From contig JAAYPC010000239.1 of the NCBI GenBank assembly GCA_012519985.1, positions 1 through 43,397 of the forward strand: DNA of 43,397 nucleotides, read 5' to 3'. Of the stretch, positions 18,737 to 27,693 are shown piece by piece. The notes under the pieces are model-generated. The model was given only the letters and a program-made list of their open reading frames with translations. It had not been told where the DNA came from and did not search any database. The position numbers and the translations under genes were made by a program. The stretch comes from Fibrobacter sp. (lineage in GTDB: Bacteria > Fibrobacterota > Chitinivibrionia > Chitinivibrionales > Chitinispirillaceae). Each line of letters begins with the position of its first letter. The first letter of the stretch is position 1.

Positions 18737-18782
18737 GGTGTAGCGAAGGGGGGGCCTTTGCTACACCGGTCTTGGTTTTTTC
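18737..18782 (+). terminator. Probable terminator of glnA
   Basis: Stem of 13 positions with one G.T pair: GGTGTAGCGAAGG (18737-18749) and CCTTTGCTACACC (18755-18767), a short G-rich loop, then a T run (18775-18780) after CGGTCTTGG-like spacing. The gap between stem and T run makes it less canonical than the tol terminator. Confidence 0.75.
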
Positions 18783-19074
18783 TGTTTACACTCTTTTTCA
18801 TTCTCTTACTTCGATAATCAAGATTTCTTTTCCCCACATCTCAGCAGTTAATTGAAATCCTTTCCAAGTCATCTCCACAATTATATTAAAAAAGTAATAT
18901 GGACAGGATCACTGACTTTTTACTACAGTGGTGGAAAGAGAATGAAAAAAATCTCTATGTGGAATTACTGATTGGTTGAATCAGATTTTAACAGAAGATT
19001 GCAAATAGTTAAGAAAGGATTTAATACTCATTTGCACCAATTGTTTGCATCTATTCATTAAATAAGGATGCATT
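18783..19074. other. Intergenic region, nothing recognised
   Basis: AT-rich, about 290 bases between the glnA terminator and a small lipoprotein gene. No consensus promoter, RNA or repeat recognised. Confidence 0.4.
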
Positions 19075-19527
19075 ATGGCGAAATGTAATCTTGTCAGGTT
19101 TCGATTGAGGTACATTTTCCTGGCAGATCTTGTTTTTTTAATTACATCGTGTAATGATACCACCACCTATAACATATCTCCGGGGGATTATGTAAATGAC
19201 AACCTTAAGGCTTATTTACAAATCGACAGCAGAGGTTCTGTTCTGATCTTTATGGAAAATATGATGGTTGACTCAACAAAATATCTGGGATGTACACATT
19301 TCAAGAGTGATTATACTAATTTTGGCCCTAGCTCGCTTTATCAGTTTTGCAGAATCGAAACAGATACTCTGCACATTGGTTCATCTGTTATTTCAAACCC
19401 AGGGATAGTTACCTATAGATATATTGACGATCCATATAGCGAATATGGGGTTATTATAGCAGATTATTCTGAGATTGAGAATAATGGTAATCACGCCAGA
19501 GGGATTAAATTTGTAAAAAAACAGTAA
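19075..19527 (+). CDS. Small predicted lipoprotein, function unknown
   Basis: A 150-residue protein of no family I recognise. A basic N-terminus (KCNLVRFRLRY) is followed by a hydrophobic stretch and the lipobox LITSC, so the mature protein probably starts at about Cys26 and is attached to a membrane. The remainder looks like a small beta-rich domain (SRGSVLIFMENMMVDSTKY, GSSVISNPGIVTYRYIDD). AAGGATG before the ATG is a modest ribosome site. It stands alone; the AT-rich codon use contrasts with glnA and tol genes. Confidence 0.65.
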   Translation: MAKCNLVRFRLRYIFLADLVFLITSCNDTTTYNISPGDYVNDNLKAYLQIDSRGSVLIFMENMMVDSTKYLGCTHFKSDYTNFGPSSLYQFCRIETDTLHIGSSVISNPGIVTYRYIDDPYSEYGVIIADYSEIENNGNHARGIKFVKKQ

Positions 19528-20233
19528 TGTATGAACGCAGCTTGTCTGCTCTGTTTTTCTGGGGCAGTTGAATTGTCACGGATCTTCCTGGATTTGCTGT
19601 TTTAATTATTCAATGGGTATGCAGGGAAAGGGTACTTTGCTGCATCAAGGCTTCTACTTCGCTTTTCCACTTTTTAACCTCGATATTTTTTCTGCCTTCT
19701 TCCTTCACCGGCTGGTACAGTGACGTATTGGAAGTCTTAAAGGTTTTTTTTCACTATCATGTCCGGAAGTATCTGTTTTCAAGAGTATCAAGGGATTGTT
19801 TATAATCTAGAAGCTTGCTGGCTTGAGTGGGCTTTCATAATTCGACAATTTTGTGCATTCTTTTTCACATCTTCCTGAATAGAACGATTAAACCGAAATT
19901 AATTCATAAACCCACACCAATTTATCTGAAGAACCTCTCTTCTGGACCATAGTGAGCCTGTTAAAAGGGATAACAGAGAGATTGTTGCTGGAAAATGTTC
20001 ACAAAAAAATGCTACTTCACCTTAAAGCGGTGTTTTTCAAAAATATGGAAAAAACGTATAAGGTTAATTATTTTGAAAATTCTGATGAAATTAGGTTAAG
20101 AGGTTAGGAACCTCAGAGATTAATGTTTTTTTGAAAACTGATATTGAATAAGACATGATATTCATAAATCGTACTCTTTACTTGTAGCACAAGGAAAAAC
20201 GTACCCAAGGAAGAAAAGAAAAGGAAAATAAAA
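19528..20233. other. Intergenic region of about 700 bases, no gene recognised
   Basis: No supported reading frame, RNA gene or clear repeat. A weak GCAG/CTGC hairpin followed by TCTGTTTTTC lies just after the lipoprotein gene (about 19537-19557) and might terminate it. The rest is AT-rich without recognisable signals. Confidence 0.4.
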
Positions 20234-20962
20234 ATGTCAAAATGGATGTATAACGAATTTAAACATTGTGGAGTTGACTACTCTGATGAAAATCAGGCAG
20301 AAAAGTATGATTCATTACACCTGACATTTCGTAATTATGAAAAAGAATTCGGTGATATGCTGGACTTTTTAGCCTTGCCAAATACTCAAGAAATGACTTT
20401 AATTGATTTGGGTTGTGGAACAGGAGCTTCGGCGTTTTTTGCTGCAAAAAAGTTTAAAGAAGTTTTCGCGGTGGATGTATCTGAGGCTATGATTGTTCAG
20501 GCACAAAAAAAGGCTGCTTTTGGAAATGTTAACAATCTTTACTTTCATATCGGGGGATTTTTAAGTTACAGACATTATGCTCAAGCTGCAGATGTCATCA
20601 TCACCAAGCATGCGCTTCATCATCTGCCCGATTTTTGGAAACAGATTGCGTTGTTTCGAATAAATAAAATGCTGAAACTTAACGGAAGCCTTTATGTTTG
20701 TGATGTAGTATTCAATCTTGCCTCAAATAACTATAAAGATAAGATTGATAAATGGATTGATGGATTCGATAAGTTTGCAGGAAAAAAGCTTCGTTCAGAA
20801 GTGGAAACACACATTCGGGATGAGTATAGCACATTTGATTGGATACTGGAAGGTATGTTTGCAAGAGCAGGTTTCGAGATTGACAAAAAAAGATCCTCTG
20901 ATGGTTTTGTGACAGAGTATTCTTGTAAAAAATCAAAGGAAATCGAATACCAAGATGAATAG
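20234..20962 (+). CDS. Class I SAM-dependent methyltransferase
   Basis: A 242-residue cytoplasmic protein with the Rossmann-type methyltransferase fold. Motif I is LIDLGCGTGAS (residues 56-66), followed by the acidic end of beta2 (VFAVDVSEAMI), the motif around ADVIITKHALHHLPD (motif IV-like) and LKLNGSLYVCDVVF. The substrate cannot be told; methyltransferases of this look act on small molecules, lipids or RNA. AAGGAAAATAAAA precedes the ATG. The next gene, a sugar kinase, is about 100 bases downstream on the same strand. Confidence 0.87.
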   Translation: MSKWMYNEFKHCGVDYSDENQAEKYDSLHLTFRNYEKEFGDMLDFLALPNTQEMTLIDLGCGTGASAFFAAKKFKEVFAVDVSEAMIVQAQKKAAFGNVNNLYFHIGGFLSYRHYAQAADVIITKHALHHLPDFWKQIALFRINKMLKLNGSLYVCDVVFNLASNNYKDKIDKWIDGFDKFAGKKLRSEVETHIRDEYSTFDWILEGMFARAGFEIDKKRSSDGFVTEYSCKKSKEIEYQDE

Positions 20963-21061
20963 TTAAAAAAAAGCAAGTGAAAACCGAAGAGTATACCAAG
21001 GACAGAATGGCTCAATATCTGCAAATCTCCTGAAGGAAAAAACACTTAGAAAGGATTACTG

Positions 21062-22051
21062 ATGAAGAAAGTATTATGTGTAGGAACATTAATTGCCGAT
21101 ATTATTAATGAAAAAGTTGAATGTTTGCCAAGAGAAGGACAATGCGTGACTGCCGAAGTATCATTGAACCTGGGTGGCAATGCATTCAGTTCTTCTGTAA
21201 ATTTTAAGAGACTTTTGGATCCAGAATCCAGTGTATACTGCTATGGTCTTATTGGCTCAGATATGATCGGGTCGTTGTTTGAGACTAAATTGAGAGAAGA
21301 AGGAGTGATATGCAATATCGCCAAAATACCAAACAGAAAAACATCATGTAACATAATACTTCAGGAAAAGGGCCGAGATCGTAGATACATATTCAATGAA
21401 GGGGCAAACTCATTTGCCAGAAAAGAGGACGTAATAAAAATAGTACAGCGAATTGAACCTGATGTGGTTGTTTTTGGTGAATTACCATCATTAAGACTGG
21501 TCGGATCGCATTTTCTTGAACTGATTGATTACATTAAATCCAATCTTAATTCACTGATTTGTTTAGACACTTTAATAAATGCAGAAGAAGACTATGGTTG
21601 GTTAGATGGAAACTGGAGTAAAATCGATATTGTCCACTGTAATTATGGGGAAGGGTTACATATTACAAAGGAAAAGACTCAGTTTGAAATCTGTTCCTGG
21701 TTTAAAAATAAAGGTGTTCCATTGCCTGTAGTTTCTGATGGTGAAAACGGATGCTATTTTGGATATAAAGATGTGATCGAACACGTTCCACCATTCAAAG
21801 CAGAAGAAGTTGATGCAACAGGAGCAGGGGATTCCATGATGGCTGGGATAATAACAAAACTTCTGGAAACCAATGATAAACCTGTTGTTGATATAAGCAG
21901 AATAGGATTGGATAGGATCAGAGAGGCAATCGTTTATGGATCTGCTTGCGGCTGTTATGCCATTGGTTCCATCGGCTGTGTTAGCGATATAAACAAGGAA
22001 AAGATTGAGAGCATTGTCAAGATTGGAAATAAAACAGGATGTGCACTTTAA
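21062..22051 (+). CDS. PfkB-family carbohydrate/nucleoside kinase
   Basis: A 329-residue ribokinase-like kinase that phosphorylates a sugar, nucleoside or related alcohol with ATP. Evidence: the N-terminal GGNAFSSSVNFKRL (sugar-binding region, LNLGGNA at 36-41), GLIGSDMIG, and the C-terminal signature DATGAGDSMMAG with catalytic base Asp257. The closing GSACGCYAIGSIG resembles the nucleotide-site helix of the family. Substrate not determinable. AGAAAGGATTACTG upstream supports ATG 21062. Probably cotranscribed with the methyltransferase in front of it. Confidence 0.9.
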   Translation: MKKVLCVGTLIADIINEKVECLPREGQCVTAEVSLNLGGNAFSSSVNFKRLLDPESSVYCYGLIGSDMIGSLFETKLREEGVICNIAKIPNRKTSCNIILQEKGRDRRYIFNEGANSFARKEDVIKIVQRIEPDVVVFGELPSLRLVGSHFLELIDYIKSNLNSLICLDTLINAEEDYGWLDGNWSKIDIVHCNYGEGLHITKEKTQFEICSWFKNKGVPLPVVSDGENGCYFGYKDVIEHVPPFKAEEVDATGAGDSMMAGIITKLLETNDKPVVDISRIGLDRIREAIVYGSACGCYAIGSIGCVSDINKEKIESIVKIGNKTGCAL

Positions 22052-22207
22052 GAGTGCCCAGGTGGAAGAAAAACGAACCTGGTAGTTCAAACCAGCCTGG
22101 TATGGATTATGAGTTATTCAAATAAAGAGGAGCTCTGAAGTCAGGTGTTTGACTGTGTAGTTTTCACCACAATTTAATAATCATAGAAACCTTAAATGTA
22201 ATTGTAT

Positions 22208-22711
22208 ATGCTAAACATAACTTTAAAGATGATATTAATCAATTGCTTGTTTTGGCTTTTCATTGCAACTGTTATGCCTAAAGTCTGTCTCTTTTTTATG
22301 GGCAAAAGCTGCCCATCGCTAAATAATCCATTTTTCAGAGTCCGCAGCAAGGAACTCACTCTATATCGTCTACTCGGTATCAGGTGGTGGAAAGACAAGC
22401 TTCCGGTGATGCCGGGGGGAGAGTTGGACCGTAAAAAACTCAGTAAAAACATAACTCCAGAGTACCTTATACAGATGATAACTGCTACATGTTCAACAGA
22501 AGTAATTCATCTTGTTAGTGGAATCTGTGGTTTTTTGTCTATTGGTTTTGTGCTGCTATTGCCAACGCCTTTACCGTATATTCCCCTTTTTTCAGTTATT
22601 GCATCAGCGAACCTTCTATTTCAACTTCCCTTCATTGCAGCACAAAGGTACAACCGTGCAAGATTCTGGCGTCTGAGGGCTGCATTAATGAAAATGGGGA
22701 AAACAGTTTAG
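22208..22711 (+). CDS. CrtO-like membrane acyltransferase family protein
   Basis: A 167-residue membrane protein resembling glycosyl-4,4'-diaponeurosporenoate acyltransferase (CrtO) of staphyloxanthin synthesis. Shared features recalled from the family: an aromatic/basic GIRWWKDKLP block, an acidic-His TCSTEVIHLVSG block (AELIHW in Staphylococcus), and a C-terminal QRYNRARFWRL (QRYNRPRL). Hydrophobic segments lie at about 5-25, 98-117 and 121-140. An upstream TTG at 22202 is possible; no strong ribosome site helps. No carotenoid genes are nearby, so the substrate is likely different. Function by similarity only. Confidence 0.7.
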   Translation: MLNITLKMILINCLFWLFIATVMPKVCLFFMGKSCPSLNNPFFRVRSKELTLYRLLGIRWWKDKLPVMPGGELDRKKLSKNITPEYLIQMITATCSTEVIHLVSGICGFLSIGFVLLLPTPLPYIPLFSVIASANLLFQLPFIAAQRYNRARFWRLRAALMKMGKTV

Positions 22712-22814
22712 TTTATCGGGTATCGATAATGTTTGCTATAGAACTGTTGGGGAAAAAGAGCAATGGTGGCTCGGGAAAAGATGCCGGAGAAGCAATTGGT
22801 AAAAAATGGGGGGG

Positions 22815-22894
22815 CCGAAGGTCCTGGGGACAGAGGAAAAACACTGATATAAATTAAGTACCAAGTTTTCCTCCGAGCAGAAAGAAGAGACAGG
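22815..22894. repeat. GACGGAGGAAA palindromic element, copy 1
   Basis: CCGAAGGTC (22815-22823), then GGGGACAGAGGAAAA, a 25-base interior and TTTTCCTCCGAG. Arms GAGGAAAA (22833-22840) and TTTTCCTC (22866-22873) are perfect complements. Copy 2 lies about 175 bases away. Confidence 0.75.
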
Positions 22895-22991
22895 TAGAAA
22901 TCAGAACTACCCCAAAATAATGGAAAAAGCTCAAGATGTTCGGAGACTGATTTGTTTTGGGGGAAATTTTCCCAGTTTCGATCTGATAGCT

Positions 22992-23073
22992 CCGAAGGTC
23001 AAGGGGGGACGGAGGAAAAACACTGATTTAATATTAAGTACCAAAATTTTCCTCTGAGTAAAAAGAAATAGGC
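22992..23073. repeat. GACGGAGGAAA palindromic element, copy 2
   Basis: CCGAAGGTC (22992-23000), GGGGGACGGAGGAAAA, a 27-base interior with ATTAAGTACCAA shared with copy 1, then TTTTCCTCTGAG. Arms GAGGAAAA (23012-23019) and TTTTCCTC (23047-23054). Confidence 0.75.
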
Positions 23074-23214
23074 GGAAAAAAACAGTGTTTCCCTTGGGAT
23101 TCAAGTTCAGAAATTATCTGAAGATTATCTGAAGATTATCTCAAATCCTTCTGAATGATCAGGAAGAAAAGCCTTATTAACACCAGATCAGTAAAGAAAT
23201 CCTCTGAAATTACT

Positions 23215-25863
23215 TCAGAACAGATGAACTTTTCTGGAAGTAATCTGATTTTTCGATACCATCTGAATCGCATAAACTCCTTTTTTAATCTTACCTGGTT
23301 TATTGTTGAAAACTAGAGTTTCCGAAACCGCTTCCATCTCAATGACCCTCTTTCCTGACAAGGTATAAATCGTTATTTTGCGCGAGGGATCCTTTGTACC
23401 AAATGACAATTTAACGATACCATTATGCTGATTATACACAGAAAAGCAGGAAGATCTGTTAATCAGTACGCCTTTACAAGCATTTACCGGCATGTCCTTT
23501 CTCAACAACCTCACATAGTATACTCCACCAGCCATACCGGTAGAAGCCTGAAATCTAACAGTGATCGCTTCTTTACCGGTTACCATGCTGTTTGGTATAG
23601 GATATTCCTGATTAACAAAAGCATCCTTTTTCCACTTACCGGCAATGTTTTCGGTAACGAGCTTCTCTCCATCAATTAGGATGTCAAACGTACGGGTACA
23701 TCCTTCGTTTCCCCAGTACCTTACCATGATTGAGAGATCTGTTTCTCTGTTTGTAAGTAGATTGTAGCTGAAGAAACCACCATTTCCACCGCTGCAGGTC
23801 CCTGCATCCCGATAAAATTCACCCTGATGACTTCCGGTTTGCGAGTTGGAAGATTGCAGTTGATGATCTACTTCAGGTTGCTGTTCGCCGGGCGCGACCC
23901 TGTCTATAGTACGCCTGTCAAGTATTAACTCTTTCTCTTCATTATTATTGCTGCTGGCCTCTGTTGCCCAGTATATCATATAACGGGAATCATGAATGCG
24001 GAAAAAGGGTTCAAGGATAAGCTGGGGACCCGTCCAGTTTCCAATAAGTTCCGTTGCAGTAAAGGACAATTGCTCAGTATTACTGCGTACAAGCTTCTGT
24101 GGAATCCTGGTACGATTTCCTATCAGGATTGGTGCAGAATTCAGAGGGTAAAGACTTCCGCTTGCAATGTGTCCCCATCTGCCTTCATCGGCCACAAGGC
24201 CTGTAAGATCGCGGTTTTCAGTTTTTGCTCCCAGTAAAATCGGGCCATGCATTAAAGCAACAAATTCAGGTACATTCGGCATCTCCTCAACTACTGTATG
24301 CATTGGTAATAGCACAGTAACCACAGTTTCATCATCATCCCATGTCCTGTCAATTTCATAATAGGCAGACGGCTGGGACTTTGATGGGAGTGTGTCGTTT
24401 CCAACAACAATTTTCAGCTTATCAGCAGGAACCCACCATGGATGGCGGATAAGTAGTTTGAAACGGGATGGAGAGCCTGTGCTGATTGTAAGTACAGTCT
24501 GTTCCTCATCAGGAAAACGGGTTTCCTGCTTCACTTTTACACTCTTTTCTTTCCAGTTGAGTTCTGATGCAACAAAAAGATTAATGAATAGAGAGTCGCT
24601 TTTATGAGTGTATATAAACTGGTTGTATTTGCCGTGATTCTCCATACCTGTTCCCACACAGCACCACATGTCCTTGTCTGGAGCAGAATATACTCTGTAA
24701 TGGCGGGGACGCGCAGGTGTGAAGTATACATATCCACCGTGAGTCGGATGCTGAGAGGAGAGGATATGGTTAAACATCGTGCGTTCACAATAGTCAACGT
24801 ACCTGGCATCGTTTGTCATACGGAACAGTCCTTCGGAAAGCTTAAGCATGTTATGTGAGTTGCAAGTTTCGGGGCCCTCCCGCTCTGTGGTGTAGTCGAT
24901 ACAGTCTGCACCCGATGGAAAATGCTCTCTTCTGCTGTTCCCACCGAATGCCAGACTTCTTCTTTCTGTTACTGTTTCAAAGAAAAAACGTGCAGCCTTG
25001 AAATATGTATTATCATTATCCAGTTCAGCAATACGCTGAAATCCTACTGCCTTGGGTACCTGAGTGTTTGCGTGAAGATTATCGAGGTTGTCTGTTTCGG
25101 ACGACATCGGGTTAAGTATTGTTCTGTGAGAAAGTTTTTTGGCCATATTGAGGTATTTAATGTCCTCTGTCATTTGGTAGGCATCGGCATAAACCTCGTT
25201 AATACCTCCATGCTCATTACCGAGCATGCTCTGAATCTGTGCATCGGACAAACCGGACAGGATATTTATTCCCCAGTCACAGAGTTTTAGAAACATCTGC
25301 TTTGCGATATCACTGTTTCCATATACCCAGGCATCCCTGAGTCCTGCATAGGTTTTATGGATATTATACCAGGGGACCCAGTAGTCCCATATTTTACCGG
25401 TGTTACCTTTTTTAATTTCCCGCCACAAAGGCTTTCCATTGGGAATACCACTTACATAGCCGACAAAGTCGGAATCCTTTGCATTGGCATCCTGACATTT
25501 CTTAAGTTCTGCTATCATGTATTCCAATCGCTGCTTGCATTGCACATCTCCAGTGGCAGCATAATGTATTGCCAGTGCAGAGAGGTAGTGTCCTCCCACA
25601 TGCCCATCCAGTCCGGCCCAGTTGGAATAATTGGTAACACCGTTAGTGGAGAGTCCGGCATCTGCCCGATAACAGTACAGAAGGCGATCAACATTGTATT
25701 TCAGTAAATGGCTTATATTAAGATCCCTGGAGTGTTTGAATGGGCCATCCAGAAGCGTAACATCGCCCAGGGGAAATTCATTAGGGTAAAGTTTGTTTTG
25801 TGCTTCGACTCCGTATACTATCAGCAATGCAGATGTAATCACTGCATAGAAGTATCTGTTCAT
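23215..25863 (-). CDS. Secreted GH127 beta-L-arabinofuranosidase with type IX-like C-terminal domain
   Basis: An 882-residue exported glycosidase that should release L-arabinofuranose from plant polysaccharide or glycoprotein side chains. Signal peptide with probable cleavage near VEA21. GH127 (DUF1680) domain at about 25-570; the known zinc-thiolate site is present as E332, C334 (GPETCNSH) and C401/C402 (WCCVGTGM), Cys401 being the expected nucleophile. A beta-sandwich follows (about 680-790, FYRDAGTCSGGNGGFFSYNL onward). The last 65 residues (KITIYTLSGKRVIEME, then KKGVYAIQM and SRKVHLF) look like a type IX secretion sorting domain. The ATG at 25863 is preferred for its GGAGG site and signal peptide. 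It lies 84 bases after the DUF2341/LamG gene on the same strand. Confidence 0.9.
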   Translation of the reverse strand: MNRYFYAVITSALLIVYGVEAQNKLYPNEFPLGDVTLLDGPFKHSRDLNISHLLKYNVDRLLYCYRADAGLSTNGVTNYSNWAGLDGHVGGHYLSALAIHYAATGDVQCKQRLEYMIAELKKCQDANAKDSDFVGYVSGIPNGKPLWREIKKGNTGKIWDYWVPWYNIHKTYAGLRDAWVYGNSDIAKQMFLKLCDWGINILSGLSDAQIQSMLGNEHGGINEVYADAYQMTEDIKYLNMAKKLSHRTILNPMSSETDNLDNLHANTQVPKAVGFQRIAELDNDNTYFKAARFFFETVTERRSLAFGGNSRREHFPSGADCIDYTTEREGPETCNSHNMLKLSEGLFRMTNDARYVDYCERTMFNHILSSQHPTHGGYVYFTPARPRHYRVYSAPDKDMWCCVGTGMENHGKYNQFIYTHKSDSLFINLFVASELNWKEKSVKVKQETRFPDEEQTVLTISTGSPSRFKLLIRHPWWVPADKLKIVVGNDTLPSKSQPSAYYEIDRTWDDDETVVTVLLPMHTVVEEMPNVPEFVALMHGPILLGAKTENRDLTGLVADEGRWGHIASGSLYPLNSAPILIGNRTRIPQKLVRSNTEQLSFTATELIGNWTGPQLILEPFFRIHDSRYMIYWATEASSNNNEEKELILDRRTIDRVAPGEQQPEVDHQLQSSNSQTGSHQGEFYRDAGTCSGGNGGFFSYNLLTNRETDLSIMVRYWGNEGCTRTFDILIDGEKLVTENIAGKWKKDAFVNQEYPIPNSMVTGKEAITVRFQASTGMAGGVYYVRLLRKDMPVNACKGVLINRSSCFSVYNQHNGIVKLSFGTKDPSRKITIYTLSGKRVIEMEAVSETLVFNNKPGKIKKGVYAIQMVSKNQITSRKVHLF

Positions 25864-25947
25864 TGTGTTTGCCCTCCCGTGCATATGTTAACCACTGGTT
25901 ATATGAAAAACAGTATAATCATTAAGCAATACATTTGATAATTCCGT

Positions 25948-27693
25948 TCAATCTTTGAACTCAACCAGTGCATCCTCTTTTTTCTGATTCATATAACAGA
26001 GTCTAATCCAGTCGTCACTCCTGGCTATACTTGATACCCGCACTTCGTCAATTAATCCGTTGAAAAATGACCATCCCTGATAATAGGGGAGATCTATCGA
26101 TCTGCCATGGCTTCCGATGGAGAAGTCATCCGAAGTGTTCCTTCCGTAATTACCAGGCATCAATGCTGCGCCTTCAACTACCATCTCACCGTTTATGTAA
26201 AAACGTTGATCTGTTCCAGATCTTACTCCTGTTAAGTACAACCATTCTCTGGTTCCAGGAGCAGGTGGAGTAGAATCTTCGGAATATTCCCAGCCAAGCT
26301 GATCCTGAAATTCGACAAATTCCCAGGTCGCCCGGTTATTTTTCAAACACTTGAATTGCAGATAATACTGTTCGTGACCTTTGCCTGCTATAGCACGATA
26401 AAGAGAATCGATCTTTTCGGCATACACCCAGGATGAAATCGAGTAGTGTGCATCTTCAGTGAAATTCAATCGGCTGTTAGCGGTGTTGGGCATGGTGATA
26501 TATATTGAAATACCATCAAATGCTCTTGCGTCACCAATTGCACCGGCTACATTCGCATCTTTGACCCCCCCCAGCGGTATTCCATCATAGCTGTTTATTG
26601 TCGCATCCACGGCAATATCAGTTCCTTTTCCTGAGAGATGCCACACTCCCTGGAAAGCATCAGCAGTATCAAATACAGCACTGCCTTTTGACTCATTTTC
26701 TGCTTCTGAGTTTCCCCAGTACATGACAATAAATTGTGAACTGCTATTTCCATAAACAGTATCAACTTTAACCCAGATATCTGCTTCCATATCAATTGTA
26801 TTCCATCGTTCAATCTCATAAGGAAGCGGTTGCCCATCTACCTTTGTAAATCGCAAGTCACTTCCATCTTCTTTTGCCTGGCTGAAATCGAAATTGGCCG
26901 ATCGCAGTCGTATCAGCACAGGGAAATTCACTACGTTACCAGTTATACCGGCTCCCTCAGCAGATGTGTTCAGGAATAGTCTTGCAGAATGATTCCAGAG
27001 GCTCTGGTGATAGAAATCAAATGTGCCGATATGGGTGGTTTCACCGGATCTTATTGTGACGCTGTCAATTTCAACAGACTCAGAATCAACTGAAAAAGAA
27101 ACAGCACGAATAGTGTAAATTCCTTGCGGGAGATCATAGATAGTAAATTCACCAGTCTCAGTATCGCATGTACTAATTCGTTCAAGTCCATAAATTTGTA
27201 CATAGAGTATTTTCTGATAATCAACCGAAGAGGCGAAGGTGCCTGTAATCGTTCCGGTAGGGCGAAGTGTATCTGAAGGGAGATGTACTGTAAAATCACC
27301 ATATTCAATGGTACACCTTAACAGAACTGCATGGCCTGAACCATCATTGACTTCTATGGAATAATTCCCTGGGTCTATTGAATCGATAGAGAAAACACCG
27401 TGAGAATCAGTTCTGGTATCAACACGGGAAATACATGATTTGCTGAGTGCTTTACCTGAGATATTGACAGTGTAATCGTGTGGTCGTAGATAAACCGATG
27501 CTCCGGAAGCGAAGCTGCCATCATTATTGAAAAGAGAGCAGGTTATACGACCATTTCCTGCATGTGACCCGGTTCCTGCGACATTATCATCCGATACACA
27601 CTGTAGCAAAGCAATCATTGCCGTAATACAGCAGAGTTTCACCGTTAACCATACTCCAGTGATCTTCTTTTGTAGCGCAAGAATATGATTCAT
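25948..27693 (-). CDS. Surface lipoprotein-like protein with carboxypeptidase-regulatory, DUF2341 and LamG domains
   Basis: A 581-residue exported protein. The N-terminal hydrophobic segment ends in ALLQC (about residue 32), an imperfect lipobox. Two CarboxypepD_reg-like beta domains follow (about 45-135 with GVFSIDSIDPGNYSIEV; 140-230 with GEFTIYDLPQGIYTI), then DUF2341 (about 250-335, FPVLIRLRSANFDF to IVMYWGNSEAE) and a LamG/concanavalin-like domain (about 360-570, GVWHLSGKG to GLIDEVRVSSIAR). Such domains bind glycans or hold proteins at the cell surface. Its ATG overlaps the stop of the TIGR02147 regulator by 4 bases (ATGA), so the two are translationally coupled, and it precedes the GH127 gene. 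Ligand unknown. Confidence 0.85.
   Translation of the reverse strand: MNHILALQKKITGVWLTVKLCCITAMIALLQCVSDDNVAGTGSHAGNGRITCSLFNNDGSFASGASVYLRPHDYTVNISGKALSKSCISRVDTRTDSHGVFSIDSIDPGNYSIEVNDGSGHAVLLRCTIEYGDFTVHLPSDTLRPTGTITGTFASSVDYQKILYVQIYGLERISTCDTETGEFTIYDLPQGIYTIRAVSFSVDSESVEIDSVTIRSGETTHIGTFDFYHQSLWNHSARLFLNTSAEGAGITGNVVNFPVLIRLRSANFDFSQAKEDGSDLRFTKVDGQPLPYEIERWNTIDMEADIWVKVDTVYGNSSSQFIVMYWGNSEAENESKGSAVFDTADAFQGVWHLSGKGTDIAVDATINSYDGIPLGGVKDANVAGAIGDARAFDGISIYITMPNTANSRLNFTEDAHYSISSWVYAEKIDSLYRAIAGKGHEQYYLQFKCLKNNRATWEFVEFQDQLGWEYSEDSTPPAPGTREWLYLTGVRSGTDQRFYINGEMVVEGAALMPGNYGRNTSDDFSIGSHGRSIDLPYYQGWSFFNGLIDEVRVSSIARSDDWIRLCYMNQKKEDALVEFKD

Larger units (their letters stand above)
22712..23214. 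other. Convergent intergenic region with two palindromic repeat copies
   Basis: Separates the CrtO-like gene (+) and the arabinofuranosidase (-). Besides two copies of the GACGGAGGAAA palindrome it has an 11-base tandem repeat, ATTATCTGAAG, at 23113-23141 (2.6 copies). No gene recognised. The palindromes could also act as bidirectional terminators. Confidence 0.5.
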
